From the IMG/VR virus record IMGVR_UViG_3300031974_000975, positions 1-22,561 of that record: a DNA stretch of 22,561 nt; one strand, written 5' to 3'. Positions 7,460-15,497 of the stretch are shown here, piece after piece (the stretch's first letter is position 1; every line of letters begins with the position of its first letter). The notes under the pieces are model-generated. The model was not told where the DNA came from, did no database searches, and was given only the letters and a program-made list of their open reading frames with translations. Position numbers and translations under genes: made by a program. Source of the stretch: a virus.

Positions 7460-8482
7460 ATGTTTGATCTAGACAAATTGTATCAAGGACACAAAGCACA
7501 TGGCGACAACCCCCTGTGCCACGGGTGTTCTATTCTGGAGAAGTCCAAGCCCTGTCACTCAGTCATGGACTACGAGGAGCTATCTCCAGCACCTGTCCTG
7601 TTTCTGTCAGACTCAATCAAATACAAGCTAGGTTCTACTCAGGCATTTTCCAAACCTGAGATTCAGCTTCTAAAGGAGTGCTATCCTGAGAAGTTTGTCA
7701 TGGCTGCTTCGGTCAAGTGTCCCTCCGTGAAGGAGGCTGACATGAGCCCCAACAACATGAACCTGTGCCGACAGCATCTTGACGCTACTATTGACAAGGT
7801 GCAGCCCAAACTCATCTTCGCGTGCGGCAACTTGGCTATGAAGATGCTTATTAAGAAAAGCGGTATCACCAACAAGAGAGGTAAGTCGTATGATTATACA
7901 ACTAGTTCTGGGCATAATTGCATCGTTGTGCCTGTTTACCATCCTTATTCCTGTATTAAAGAGCCTCGTCACCTCCAACTCTTCAAGACAGACATCTCAA
8001 ATGCTTATGAAAAATATGTACTTGAGAGGAGAAGCGAAGGATCATTCTCGTACACAGTCCTCATGGAGATCAACGAGGTCAGCGATCTCGCGGAAAAGCT
8101 ACAAGATTCCCAAGAGACGATTGCAGTAGATACTGAGACTACGGGGCTGAACTTCCTGAAGGATGATATCATGACCATCGCTCTCACCACACGGGAGAAC
8201 ACTTGGGTCATTCCTCTGGACCACAAGGACAGCCCCTTTAGGAAGGGACAGCCTGACTACGCCAAGGTGTGGGGTTGTTTGCGTCGAATCCTTGAGAATC
8301 CTAAGAGCAGGAAGGTCTTTCATAATGCCAAGTTCGATCTCAAGTTCCTTATCAACTATGGCATTTACACCAAGAATGTTTGGGACACCAAGATTATGCA
8401 CCACCTCCTTGATGAGAACATGCCCAAGAGTCTGATGGATCTCACCAAGCTATACTTCGCCAACGAACTGGAGAACCTGTAA
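7460..8482 (+). CDS. family A DNA polymerase, piece 1: UDG-like domain plus first half of 3'-5' exonuclease
   Basis: The product is 340 aa. Residues 1-190 resemble a family 4 uracil-DNA glycosylase: Cys20 and Cys23 (CxxC), Cys87 (VKCPS) and Cys103 match the four iron-sulfur ligands, and 'VVPVYHPY' (156-163) matches the HP motif. The usual catalytic GE-x-P-G-x-x-E segment is not recognisable ('FLSDSIKYKLGS'), so glycosylase activity is doubtful. Residues 195-340 are a DnaQ-type exonuclease with ExoI 'VDTETTGL' (Asp224, Glu226) and ExoII 'HNAKFDLKFL' (Asp293). The frame stops before ExoIII, which lies at the start of the next gene. Stop and next start overlap as TAATG. The gene is preceded by a CTATAATA element and no ribosome-binding site. 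Confidence 0.87.
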   Translation: MFDLDKLYQGHKAHGDNPLCHGCSILEKSKPCHSVMDYEELSPAPVLFLSDSIKYKLGSTQAFSKPEIQLLKECYPEKFVMAASVKCPSVKEADMSPNNMNLCRQHLDATIDKVQPKLIFACGNLAMKMLIKKSGITNKRGKSYDYTTSSGHNCIVVPVYHPYSCIKEPRHLQLFKTDISNAYEKYVLERRSEGSFSYTVLMEINEVSDLAEKLQDSQETIAVDTETTGLNFLKDDIMTIALTTRENTWVIPLDHKDSPFRKGQPDYAKVWGCLRRILENPKSRKVFHNAKFDLKFLINYGIYTKNVWDTKIMHHLLDENMPKSLMDLTKLYFANELENL

Positions 8483-8961
8483 TGCTTACGATTGACAACC
8501 CCAGCAAGTTCGACTGGGCCAACATGGATCTATCCGATTGCTGTGAGGGCAACGCGATGGATACATACTTCACCCTCAAGCTGTTCGATCTGATTATGGA
8601 GAAGTTCGAAGGTGATCCCGTCATGAATCTCATTGAGAATGTTGTGATGCCATCTCTTGAAACCTTCGCTGAGATGGAGTATAATGGTCTGATCGTGGAT
8701 ACTGACAAGCTCGATGCTGTGGGTAGGCAACTGCGCTCCAAGAACATGAACGAAGAGGATTCTCTGTACTCATGTGAGGGCGTAGACAACAGCGATAACC
8801 TGTCATCCAACAACGACCTTATCGAGATCCTTTATCTGCGCGAGGAAGGTATGGGCCTCTACCCACCTGATCGCACAGGGAAGGGCAAGCCGTCAGTATC
8901 AGCACCTACACTTAAACTTCTGCTAGAGCACATCGAAGAGGAGCTACAAACCCGTGAGTAA
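8482..8961 (+). CDS. family A DNA polymerase, piece 2: end of exonuclease and part of thumb
   Basis: The product is 159 aa in a different frame from the pieces before and after it. Residues 19-35 ('DCCEGNAMDTYFTLKLF') carry the ExoIII motif with its catalytic Asp27, so the exonuclease site must be completed by association with piece 1. The Tyr four residues before this Asp in Y-type enzymes is Gly23 here. From about residue 50, 'PSLETFAEMEYNGLIVDTDKL' and 'KGKPSVSAPTLKLLLEHIEE' match the start of the polymerase domain up to the thumb. GGAGA eight bases before the ATG, inside the end of piece 1, is a good ribosome-binding site. Coupling by TAATG is likely. The frame ends eight bases inside piece 3. 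Confidence 0.83.
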   Translation: MLTIDNPSKFDWANMDLSDCCEGNAMDTYFTLKLFDLIMEKFEGDPVMNLIENVVMPSLETFAEMEYNGLIVDTDKLDAVGRQLRSKNMNEEDSLYSCEGVDNSDNLSSNNDLIEILYLREEGMGLYPPDRTGKGKPSVSAPTLKLLLEHIEEELQTRE

Positions 8962-10018
8962 ATGGAAGCACAGGGACGAAGGCAAGCGCATCAGCAAGTC
9001 TGTCATCAGCAGCAAGTCCACGGAGGATCTGCGTAACGCTAGACGATTTGTGAAAGGCTTGCTCGATCTTCGCAAGTCGGAGAAGCTGTCCAAGACTTAT
9101 ATCGAGGGCACCAAGAAAGCCATTGAGTACAATGGTATGGACAAGGTGTTCTGCGATTTCCGTTTCGATGGCACAGCAACAGGTCGCCTATCTTGTGCAG
9201 CGTACAACGCTCAACAAGCTATGGGTGTATCTTTCCACACTCTGCCCAGGGAGACAGAGAACAATATTCGTTCTCTCTTTGCTGCTCCTAAGGGTTGGGC
9301 ATTTATTGCTGCGGACTATGCAGCTATGGAACTCCGCGTCCTGTCACATATTGCCAAGGAAGGTAATATGCAACTCGCCTTCAATCAGGGCGCGGACCTA
9401 CACACCTACACCGCAAAGCTTCTGTTCAACAAGGAGCAGATCAGCAAGGAGGAGCGACAGATTGCCAAGGCTGTATCCTTCCTGATTGTTTATGGTGGAG
9501 GTGCATTCAATCTCAGCGAGACCATGAACATTCCCATGAAGCGTGCTGAGAAGATTATCAAAGACTATGAGAATGTGTACCCAGGTATCTTCGCATACAT
9601 GGATCATGTAAACAACTTTATCAAGAGCAACGGATATGCCTATACTATTTTTGGCCGCAAGCGCAACCTTCCTGATGTCTATAGCCGTGATCGCCAAGTC
9701 GTTAATCGAGCACTTAGACAAGGGTTGAACTTCACCATTCAAAGCTCTGCGTCTGACATCCTGCTCACCTCACTACTAGGTGCATCGCGCAGGTTCAAGG
9801 AGGCAGGACTAGAAGCTACACCAGTCGCCACGGTCCATGACTCCATCGAGATTATTTGTCCCAAAGAAGAAGTGCAGAAAACTGTGGAGATCCTCTATGA
9901 TGAGATGGTCAACTACCCTACCATCAAAGAGGTATTCAATATTCATTTCGATGTTCCGCTTGCCATCGACATTGAGGTGGGCACATCATTCGGAGATGTA
10001 GAAGCCTATGAGCTTTAA
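8954..10018 (+). CDS. family A DNA polymerase, piece 3: thumb end, palm and fingers
   Basis: The product is 354 aa, starting at GTG with GAGGAG ten bases upstream. It continues the thumb ('LLDLRKSEKLSKTYIEG') and contains all three polymerase motifs: 'GTATGRLS' (73-80); motif A 'AADYAAMELRVLSH' with Asp121; motif B 'RQIAKAVSFLIVYGG' with Arg168, Lys172, Phe176 and Tyr180; and motif C 'VATVHDSIEI' with His295 and Asp296. Klenow's Glu after the motif C Asp is Ser297 here. Phe176 is at the position where Phe disfavours dideoxynucleotides. With pieces 1 and 2 the total is about 853 aa, a normal length for a family A polymerase with an N-terminal addition. The last 11 bases overlap the HNH gene. 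Confidence 0.92.
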   Translation: MSKWKHRDEGKRISKSVISSKSTEDLRNARRFVKGLLDLRKSEKLSKTYIEGTKKAIEYNGMDKVFCDFRFDGTATGRLSCAAYNAQQAMGVSFHTLPRETENNIRSLFAAPKGWAFIAADYAAMELRVLSHIAKEGNMQLAFNQGADLHTYTAKLLFNKEQISKEERQIAKAVSFLIVYGGGAFNLSETMNIPMKRAEKIIKDYENVYPGIFAYMDHVNNFIKSNGYAYTIFGRKRNLPDVYSRDRQVVNRALRQGLNFTIQSSASDILLTSLLGASRRFKEAGLEATPVATVHDSIEIICPKEEVQKTVEILYDEMVNYPTIKEVFNIHFDVPLAIDIEVGTSFGDVEAYEL

Positions 10019-10412
10019 TTACAAAAAATATCTCACCTCAGAATACGACAAGCATTGGTCCAAGCTGCACTCTCTTCGGGGAGGAGCAAGGGCTAAGGCT
10101 ATGACAAAGAGTAGAAAAGGTAAGTCCCTCCCCTACTCCATGTCAAAAATGTATCTCAAGTATTTGTACTGGAAACAGAAGGGCCTTTGTGCTGTGTCTG
10201 GTACACCACTTCGTCTGGAGTATCTTTTCGAACCTTATCACCCACTTGCTCCCAGCAAGGATCGTCTGGATAATGATCCTGATATCGGGTATACCGCAGG
10301 TAATGTACAACTTGTTGTGCGTCTTATCAATCTTGCCAAGGTTCAGACTTCAAACGAAGACTTTAATAAGGCGTTTTTCACCGTAGTAGATCATGCAAAA
10401 AACCAACATTGA
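10008..10412 (+). CDS. HNH-endonuclease-like protein
   Basis: The product is 134 aa, overlapping the polymerase end by 11 bases and ThyX by 20. Residues 57-113 match a phage HNH-type signature: 'KGLCAVSGTPL' (Cys61), then 'PSKDRLDNDPDIGYTAGNVQ' (82-101), then 'RLINLAKVQTSNEDF'. The DR-x-D-(x)n-GY-x-x-x-N-V core followed by N-x-A-K is the metal-finger part of this family. The N-terminal 55 residues are basic and may bind DNA. Lone HNH genes next to replication genes are often homing endonucleases, though a repair or packaging nuclease is also possible. Catalytic competence cannot be judged because the usual first HNH histidine is not obvious. Confidence 0.72.
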   Translation: MSFNYKKYLTSEYDKHWSKLHSLRGGARAKAMTKSRKGKSLPYSMSKMYLKYLYWKQKGLCAVSGTPLRLEYLFEPYHPLAPSKDRLDNDPDIGYTAGNVQLVVRLINLAKVQTSNEDFNKAFFTVVDHAKNQH

Positions 10413-11046
10413 TGTTCTAAACTTTACTCCTAAGGGAGATCTGCTGGTTGTCAATGCAGCTAGATGTTCCTTTGATAAGCAACATGAAGAATTTGATGAA
10501 GAGAAGGATCGAAAGCTTCTCAATTATCTGGCAAGAGAGCAGCATGTTCTGCCGTTTCGTCATCCTGTGGCTACTCTACGCATCACTTGTCCTATTTTCG
10601 TATTGCGCCAATTGGGTAAGCACCAAGTTGGTTTCTCTTGGAGCGAGGTTAGCCGACGCTATATAACTGGCGAGCCTGAGTTCTGGATGCCTAATGATAT
10701 TAGATCTCGCCCAGACAATATCAAGCAAGGCAGCGAGAGTAAAGACTGGGGAGATAACTTTGAGGCTCTGTGGCATCAGTTTGATTCAGCTAACAGAGAG
10801 GCCATGAAAAGATATGAGGTTCTGCTAGGGCAAGGTGTAGCCCCTGAGCAAGCCCGTGCTGTCCTGCCACAGTCCATGTACACGACCTGTGTGGTCACAG
10901 GGACGCTGTTGGGATGGCACCACCTCTGGAAGCTCAGGACCGAGGAACACACGCAGCTAGAGACGCAGGAGTACGCTCAAGAGATCGGCTTCCTGATGGA
11001 GCAGATGTTCCCTGAAAGCTGGAGGGCACTATGCACACACTCGTAA
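10393..11046 (+). CDS. thyX: flavin-dependent thymidylate synthase
   Basis: The product is 217 aa, normal for ThyX (about 210-250). ThyX makes dTMP from dUMP with methylene-tetrahydrofolate and FAD/NADPH, as a homotetramer. Conserved segments are 'VNAARCSF' (20-27), 'REQHVLPFRHP' (48-58), the signature 'RQLGKHQVGFSWSEVSRRY' (72-90), 'PEQARAVLP' (151-159) and 'LRTEEHTQLETQEYA' (181-195), which supplies the dUMP-site Arg and Gln. The classical signature begins RHR; here it is K-H-Q (76-78), and the S-x-N-E part is S-W-S-E. The S-x-x-x-x-S-x-R-Y end is intact. It belongs to the replication/nucleotide operon and overlaps genes on both sides. Confidence 0.93.
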   Translation: MQKTNIDVLNFTPKGDLLVVNAARCSFDKQHEEFDEEKDRKLLNYLAREQHVLPFRHPVATLRITCPIFVLRQLGKHQVGFSWSEVSRRYITGEPEFWMPNDIRSRPDNIKQGSESKDWGDNFEALWHQFDSANREAMKRYEVLLGQGVAPEQARAVLPQSMYTTCVVTGTLLGWHHLWKLRTEEHTQLETQEYAQEIGFLMEQMFPESWRALCTHS

Positions 11047-12038
11047 TTGGTGATCTGCACTTCGAGGACAAGCCTCGCGGATTGATGAAAGCACAAGCTG
11101 CCGCAGTGAAGCAGATTTGTGTAGACGGACTACACTGTGGTTGCGAGAAAGTAATCTTCTTGGGCGACCTAATGATGCACAGGAATCCTAGACCCAGTGT
11201 TCTGCTTGCCCTGAAAGAGTTGCTCGATGACATTGTTATTCTAGGCTATGAAGTACATATCCTTAGAGGGAATCACGACAGCGCGACAAAAGCTGATGAT
11301 GGCGTAACTGCACTATCACTATTTGAAAACAAGAATGTTCATGTCTATACACACTATCACGAAGACCATGAGAATGAGTGGGTATTTATCCCACATTACG
11401 AAGATGAGCAGCGAATTAAGGAGTATCTTGATAACGCTCCGAGAGGCTACACTGTATTTGGTCACTTCGGCTACCATGGTGTTCTTAACTCTGCTGGAGA
11501 TGCTGATTTCAATCTTTCTATATCCGATTTCAAGAACCCGACGATTCTTGGACACATACACAAAGCGGGTAGAAACGGGAATGTTTCTGTACTTGGCACG
11601 CCCTATACAACCAACTTCGGAGAAGACGGGAAAGACTGCTTCTACGGTATTATATCCAAAGGGAATGTACAAAAAATACCATCCACAAAAGGGCCAAGAC
11701 ATTTCGTGATCGACTATGACAAGGTGGAGGAGAACCTTGACTGGCTCAACTCTGGAGACTTCAATCTCATCCGTGTCAACATCGGCACGCTTGACGAAGG
11801 AATGCACAAGATCGCAGAGACGGTGCAGAGTATAGATGCGCCCTTCGTTGAGGTAAAGTACAAACCCCTTCTTGACGATAAAGAAGTTTTCATTCCAGAT
11901 GAGAGGACTGTCACATCAGTAATGAGTGACGATCTAATTGAGCACTACATAAACTCCAGCAATACTAAGATAAACAAGAAAGACTTGTTGGATGGGCTAA
12001 GACAGATTCATGAAAATCAACAAAGTAGAAATTGCTAA
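11031..12038 (+). CDS. recombination exonuclease subunit, SbcD/Mre11-like (T4 gp47-like)
   Basis: The product is 335 aa, the length expected for T4 gp47 (339 aa). The calcineurin-type phosphoesterase motifs are all present: 'VIGDLHFED' (5-13), 'VIFLGDLMMHRNPRPS' (41-56), 'HILRGNHDS' (77-85), 'TVFGHFGYHG' and 'PTILGHIHKAG', which supply the two-metal site. With the SbcC-like ATPase encoded next, it processes double-strand ends for recombination-dependent replication. It has a good ribosome-binding site (GGAGG, five bases before ATG) inside the thyX end, which it overlaps by 16 bases. Its 3' end overlaps the partner gene by 29 bases, implying coupled synthesis of the complex. Confidence 0.95.
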   Translation: MHTLVIGDLHFEDKPRGLMKAQAAAVKQICVDGLHCGCEKVIFLGDLMMHRNPRPSVLLALKELLDDIVILGYEVHILRGNHDSATKADDGVTALSLFENKNVHVYTHYHEDHENEWVFIPHYEDEQRIKEYLDNAPRGYTVFGHFGYHGVLNSAGDADFNLSISDFKNPTILGHIHKAGRNGNVSVLGTPYTTNFGEDGKDCFYGIISKGNVQKIPSTKGPRHFVIDYDKVEENLDWLNSGDFNLIRVNIGTLDEGMHKIAETVQSIDAPFVEVKYKPLLDDKEVFIPDERTVTSVMSDDLIEHYINSSNTKINKKDLLDGLRQIHENQQSRNC

Positions 12039-13596
12039 CTTTTATTCTATCAAAGATGTCAAGTTATCACTAGACAAGTATAAAGGCATCGTCCTTATTG
12101 AGGGACAGAATAAAGACACTGGCGGTTCTAATGGCTCAGGAAAGAGTGCGCTAATTGAGGCTGTTGTTTGGGGGCTCTTTGGTAAGACTGTTCGTAAGTC
12201 TACCGAGGAAGCCCTCGTTAACAATCAAGCTAAGAAAGGCTGTAAGGTTCGGATTACAATCAATGATAATTATGTAATCGAGCGGGGCAAGAAGCCTGTG
12301 TTCCTCAAGTTCTTCCACAAGGATAAGGAACTTACGAAAGACAATGCTACAAACACACAGGCGTATATCGAAGAGGTTTTGCATACGAACTACAAGGTGT
12401 TTCTAGCTTCGACCGTGTTCGGCCAACAGAACAACATTGAGTTCATCAATGCTACTCCAGACGATAAGCGCACGATCATTAAGAATTTCCTGAATCTTGA
12501 TGAGTTGTTCTCGCTGCGGGATACTGTGAAGAGGCTCAAGTCTCAGTATAGTGCGGAGGTCAAAAAGCACGATACTCTAATTTCCCAATGCGAAAAAACT
12601 ATATCAAAGTTTGATAAAGAACTGAAAGCCCTTGCCTCTCTTAAGAAGCAGATTGAGAAGACAAACACCACTGCGGCTCTAGAAACGCCCTTATCAGAAA
12701 TCCTTGAAATTGAGGGCAATAATGCTGATAAACAATATCAAATTAGTAGGATAAATCTAGAGGTAGAGGCACTAGATACTAGACAAAAAGAAATTAAAAA
12801 AAGGTTAGACAATCCAAATGAGACTATATCGTGCCCTACTTGCGGTCAATCCGTATCCGAATCCATTCACCCGAAGCGCCTCATGGTTGAGTATTCCGAT
12901 CTACAGTCGGAGATCGAGGAGAAGCAAGGTCAAATATTCCAACTCCAGTCAGAGTTCAGAGACCCCCCAATCTCGTCCGTCGATTACCATAAAGTTCACG
13001 AATACAGAACACTGGCAAAAGAGACGGAAACTTACGAAGGTCTGAAAGAAGATACCTTAGTGGATCTTCAATGGCATCATGATCAGAAGGCTGATTATTC
13101 CAGTCAGTATGACATCATGAGATTCTGGGAAAAAGCTTTCTCTGAGTCTGGTATAGTAAAGTATGTTATCAAGAATGTGCTGGACTATTTCAACTCAAAG
13201 GTGAACTTCTACCTAGCACATCTATCCCAGGGGAAATTCTTTATCACTTTTGATGAAGAGTTGAAAGAGACCATCACTCACAACGAAAGGAGCGTACCAT
13301 ATATTTCCTTGTCGGGGGGAGAAAAGAAGAAGATTAGCCTTGCGGTCATGCTTGGATTGCAGGAACTGCTCAAGATGTCTAACAACCAGAAGACCAATCT
13401 AATGTTCTTCGATGAAGTTGCGGAAAATCTTGACCAAGAAGGACTCGAAGGTCTCTACATACTATTATCCGAACTAAAGAAAGACAAGAGTTTGTTCGTA
13501 ATTACGCACAACAATTATCTTAAATCTTTAATGGACAATAGCAAGAGCCTCACTATCATAAAGGCAGACGGTATATCTACAATCAAAGGAAAATAA
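12010..13596 (+). CDS. recombination ATPase subunit, SbcC/Rad50-like (T4 gp46-like)
   Basis: The product is 528 aa, close to T4 gp46 (560 aa). Residues 38-46 hold Walker A ('GGSNGSGKS'); the Q-loop is 'FGQQN' (138-142). A short coiled coil (about 165-350) is interrupted by the zinc hook 'CPTCGQSV' with Cys275 and Cys278. The second ATPase half carries the ABC signature 'YISLSGGEKKK' (431-441), Walker B 'NLMFFDEVAENLD' (463-475) and the H-loop 'FVITHNN' (496-502). It drives the gp47-like nuclease at DNA ends. The coding sequence overlaps that gene by 29 bases. Its stop TAA is followed by TT and the ATG of the next gene. Confidence 0.95.
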   Translation: MKINKVEIANFYSIKDVKLSLDKYKGIVLIEGQNKDTGGSNGSGKSALIEAVVWGLFGKTVRKSTEEALVNNQAKKGCKVRITINDNYVIERGKKPVFLKFFHKDKELTKDNATNTQAYIEEVLHTNYKVFLASTVFGQQNNIEFINATPDDKRTIIKNFLNLDELFSLRDTVKRLKSQYSAEVKKHDTLISQCEKTISKFDKELKALASLKKQIEKTNTTAALETPLSEILEIEGNNADKQYQISRINLEVEALDTRQKEIKKRLDNPNETISCPTCGQSVSESIHPKRLMVEYSDLQSEIEEKQGQIFQLQSEFRDPPISSVDYHKVHEYRTLAKETETYEGLKEDTLVDLQWHHDQKADYSSQYDIMRFWEKAFSESGIVKYVIKNVLDYFNSKVNFYLAHLSQGKFFITFDEELKETITHNERSVPYISLSGGEKKKISLAVMLGLQELLKMSNNQKTNLMFFDEVAENLDQEGLEGLYILLSELKKDKSLFVITHNNYLKSLMDNSKSLTIIKADGISTIKGK

Positions 13597-13598
13597 TT

Positions 13599-15497
13599 AT
13601 GGCAAATGTAACCCTAGAAGGTCTTGGACAAGAAATTTTTGAATCTCGCTATGCGTACCCAGGGGAAACCAGATGGGCAGAGAGAGCTAAGGTCATCGCA
13701 AGAACAATGGCTTCGGCTGAGAATGATGATGAGAAAGAGAAGATTGAAAAACTCTTCTACGACTCGATTGGATCAGGAGACCTTATTCCTGGGGGCCGCA
13801 TTATTTTTGGTTCTGGTCGGAATCGTGGCCGACACAATCTTCTAAACTGCTATGTCATTATTCCTGAGGATAATGTAGATTCTATCGGTAAGACCGTCAT
13901 GGATATGTACCGTATCTCCTGTGCAGGAGGTGGGGTAGGATTCAATGTGTCCAAGATTCGCCCAAAGGGTGATCACATTGGCAGCGTCAAGAACTCTGCT
14001 CCAGGGGCAGTCTCTGTCCTCAAGATGATTAATGAGGTAGGTGAGCATGTACGAGCGGGAAAGAATCGTCGCACGGCTCTTATGGGCATTCTTAATGTCA
14101 CTCATCCTGATCTGCTTGAGTTCCTTAGTGTCAAGCTTGACCACGGGGAACTAAACAACTTCAATATTTCTGTTGCCATTACTAACCGTTTCCTAGAAGC
14201 AGTTGAACTGAATGAGCCTTGGTTCTTCACCTACGGCAACAAAGAGTATCACTCCTACGATCTGTCTCGTAACGGTGAAGAGGTTGTAAGTGTTCTTGGT
14301 CTGGACGAGGAGGACGCCCTCGCTCGCGCAGAAAACTTCCACAAGGTAAAGTGGACAGATACCTTCGAGATGATCGGCCAGCGTGATATGATGGCGCGTG
14401 AACTCTGGGATATGATCTGGAAGAACTCTGTGGAGTCGGGCGATCCTGGCATCTACAACATTGATCTAGCTAACAACTACACCAATGTTTCTTACTTTGA
14501 AAAGCTCGACAGCACTAACCCTTGTGGTGAGATTTCTCTTCCATCCTATGGTAATTGCTGCCTCGCTAATATCAATCTCAATAATATGGTTCTTGATGAC
14601 GGCAGCGACCTTGATTGGAAGCGTCTGGCTAGAACTGTTAGAACTGGTATCCGATTCCTAGATAATGTTCTTACGGTAAACACTTTCCCTACTGAAGAGT
14701 GCAAGCTTGTAGGTGAGCGTTCTCGTAGAATCGGTCTGGGTGTCACAGGACTGCACTATATGCTCATCAAGCTCAACATCAAGTACGGTAGCGAGAAGTG
14801 CCTGGAGTTCCTTGAAAGACTGTTCAGCACTATTCGTGATGAAGCCTACAAGATGTCTATATACCTTGCGAGGGACAAGCAACCCTTCCCTGAGTTCGAC
14901 TACAAGAAATACCTCAATGAAGAATTCGCAAAAACCCTCCCTGCAAGGATTCGAATGCTTATTAAGCGACATGGAATTAGAAACGCAGTCATGCTCACAA
15001 TCCCTCCTTGCGGAACTATTTCAATGCTACATGGAGTATCAAGCGGAATTGAGCCTATCTTCTCAGCCATGTACAACAGACGATGGAGAAGCAACAACAT
15101 CTGGAAGGAGCAGCTAGTTGTCGATCCACTATTCCAAAAGTATTATGACGAAGGAAAATCGCTGGAACCATTTGTCGGATCTTACGATATCGCGCCCGAC
15201 GACCACATTAAGGTACAAGCGACGGTCCAGAGGTTCATTGATTCCTGCATTAGTAAGACAATCAATCTACCAGCAACTTCAACTCCAGAGGAGTTCTCGC
15301 AAGCTGCCTTGGACTACGCGCCTTATCTCAAAGGTCTTACAGTTTATCGGGCTGGATCAAAAGGAAACGAACCCCTACAAGCAATCTCACTAACGGAGGA
15401 GAACATTGAAAGATACATGGGAAAAAGAGAAACCGTTGAAACAGGAGTCCAATCAGGAGATGCCTGTTCACTCGACGGAGGAGACTGTGGAGCTTGA
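13599..15497 (+). CDS. nrdJ: ribonucleotide reductase, class II (adenosylcobalamin-dependent) type
   Basis: The product is 632 aa. It reduces ribonucleotides to deoxyribonucleotides. The thiyl-radical site is 'STNPCGEISLPSYGNCCLANI' region: Asn307, Cys309 and Glu311 are the catalytic triad; Cys84 ('LLNCYV') and a Cys of the 320-321 pair are the likely redox pair. 'ISCAGGGVGFNVSKIRPKG' (106-124) and 'PPCGTISML' (469-477) are conserved barrel strands. 'SCISKTINLPA' (549-559) and 'LKGLTVYRAGSKG' (577-589) are more typical of class II NrdJ than class I NrdA. No NrdB partner is nearby, which also favours class II. Cys623 and Cys630 near the C-terminus could be the tail thiols that re-reduce the active site. 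Class assignment is fairly but not fully certain. Confidence 0.9.
   Translation: MANVTLEGLGQEIFESRYAYPGETRWAERAKVIARTMASAENDDEKEKIEKLFYDSIGSGDLIPGGRIIFGSGRNRGRHNLLNCYVIIPEDNVDSIGKTVMDMYRISCAGGGVGFNVSKIRPKGDHIGSVKNSAPGAVSVLKMINEVGEHVRAGKNRRTALMGILNVTHPDLLEFLSVKLDHGELNNFNISVAITNRFLEAVELNEPWFFTYGNKEYHSYDLSRNGEEVVSVLGLDEEDALARAENFHKVKWTDTFEMIGQRDMMARELWDMIWKNSVESGDPGIYNIDLANNYTNVSYFEKLDSTNPCGEISLPSYGNCCLANINLNNMVLDDGSDLDWKRLARTVRTGIRFLDNVLTVNTFPTEECKLVGERSRRIGLGVTGLHYMLIKLNIKYGSEKCLEFLERLFSTIRDEAYKMSIYLARDKQPFPEFDYKKYLNEEFAKTLPARIRMLIKRHGIRNAVMLTIPPCGTISMLHGVSSGIEPIFSAMYNRRWRSNNIWKEQLVVDPLFQKYYDEGKSLEPFVGSYDIAPDDHIKVQATVQRFIDSCISKTINLPATSTPEEFSQAALDYAPYLKGLTVYRAGSKGNEPLQAISLTEENIERYMGKRETVETGVQSGDACSLDGGDCGA

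Noticed and set aside
8470-8490. Programmed frameshift joining polymerase pieces 1 and 2
   Set aside because: No slippery heptamer or following pseudoknot is apparent, while a TAATG overlap with its own Shine-Dalgarno sequence is present; re-initiation is simpler.
8442-8813. 123-aa minus-strand frame across the joint of polymerase pieces 1 and 2
   Set aside because: It was considered as a reason for the split, but its translation has no recognisable features and it is antisense to conserved exonuclease and thumb motifs.
11319-11807. 162-aa open frame on the minus strand (and a 128-aa + frame at 11323-11709)
   Set aside because: Both lie wholly inside the SbcD-like gene, which carries all phosphoesterase motifs; no domain or ribosome-binding site supports them.
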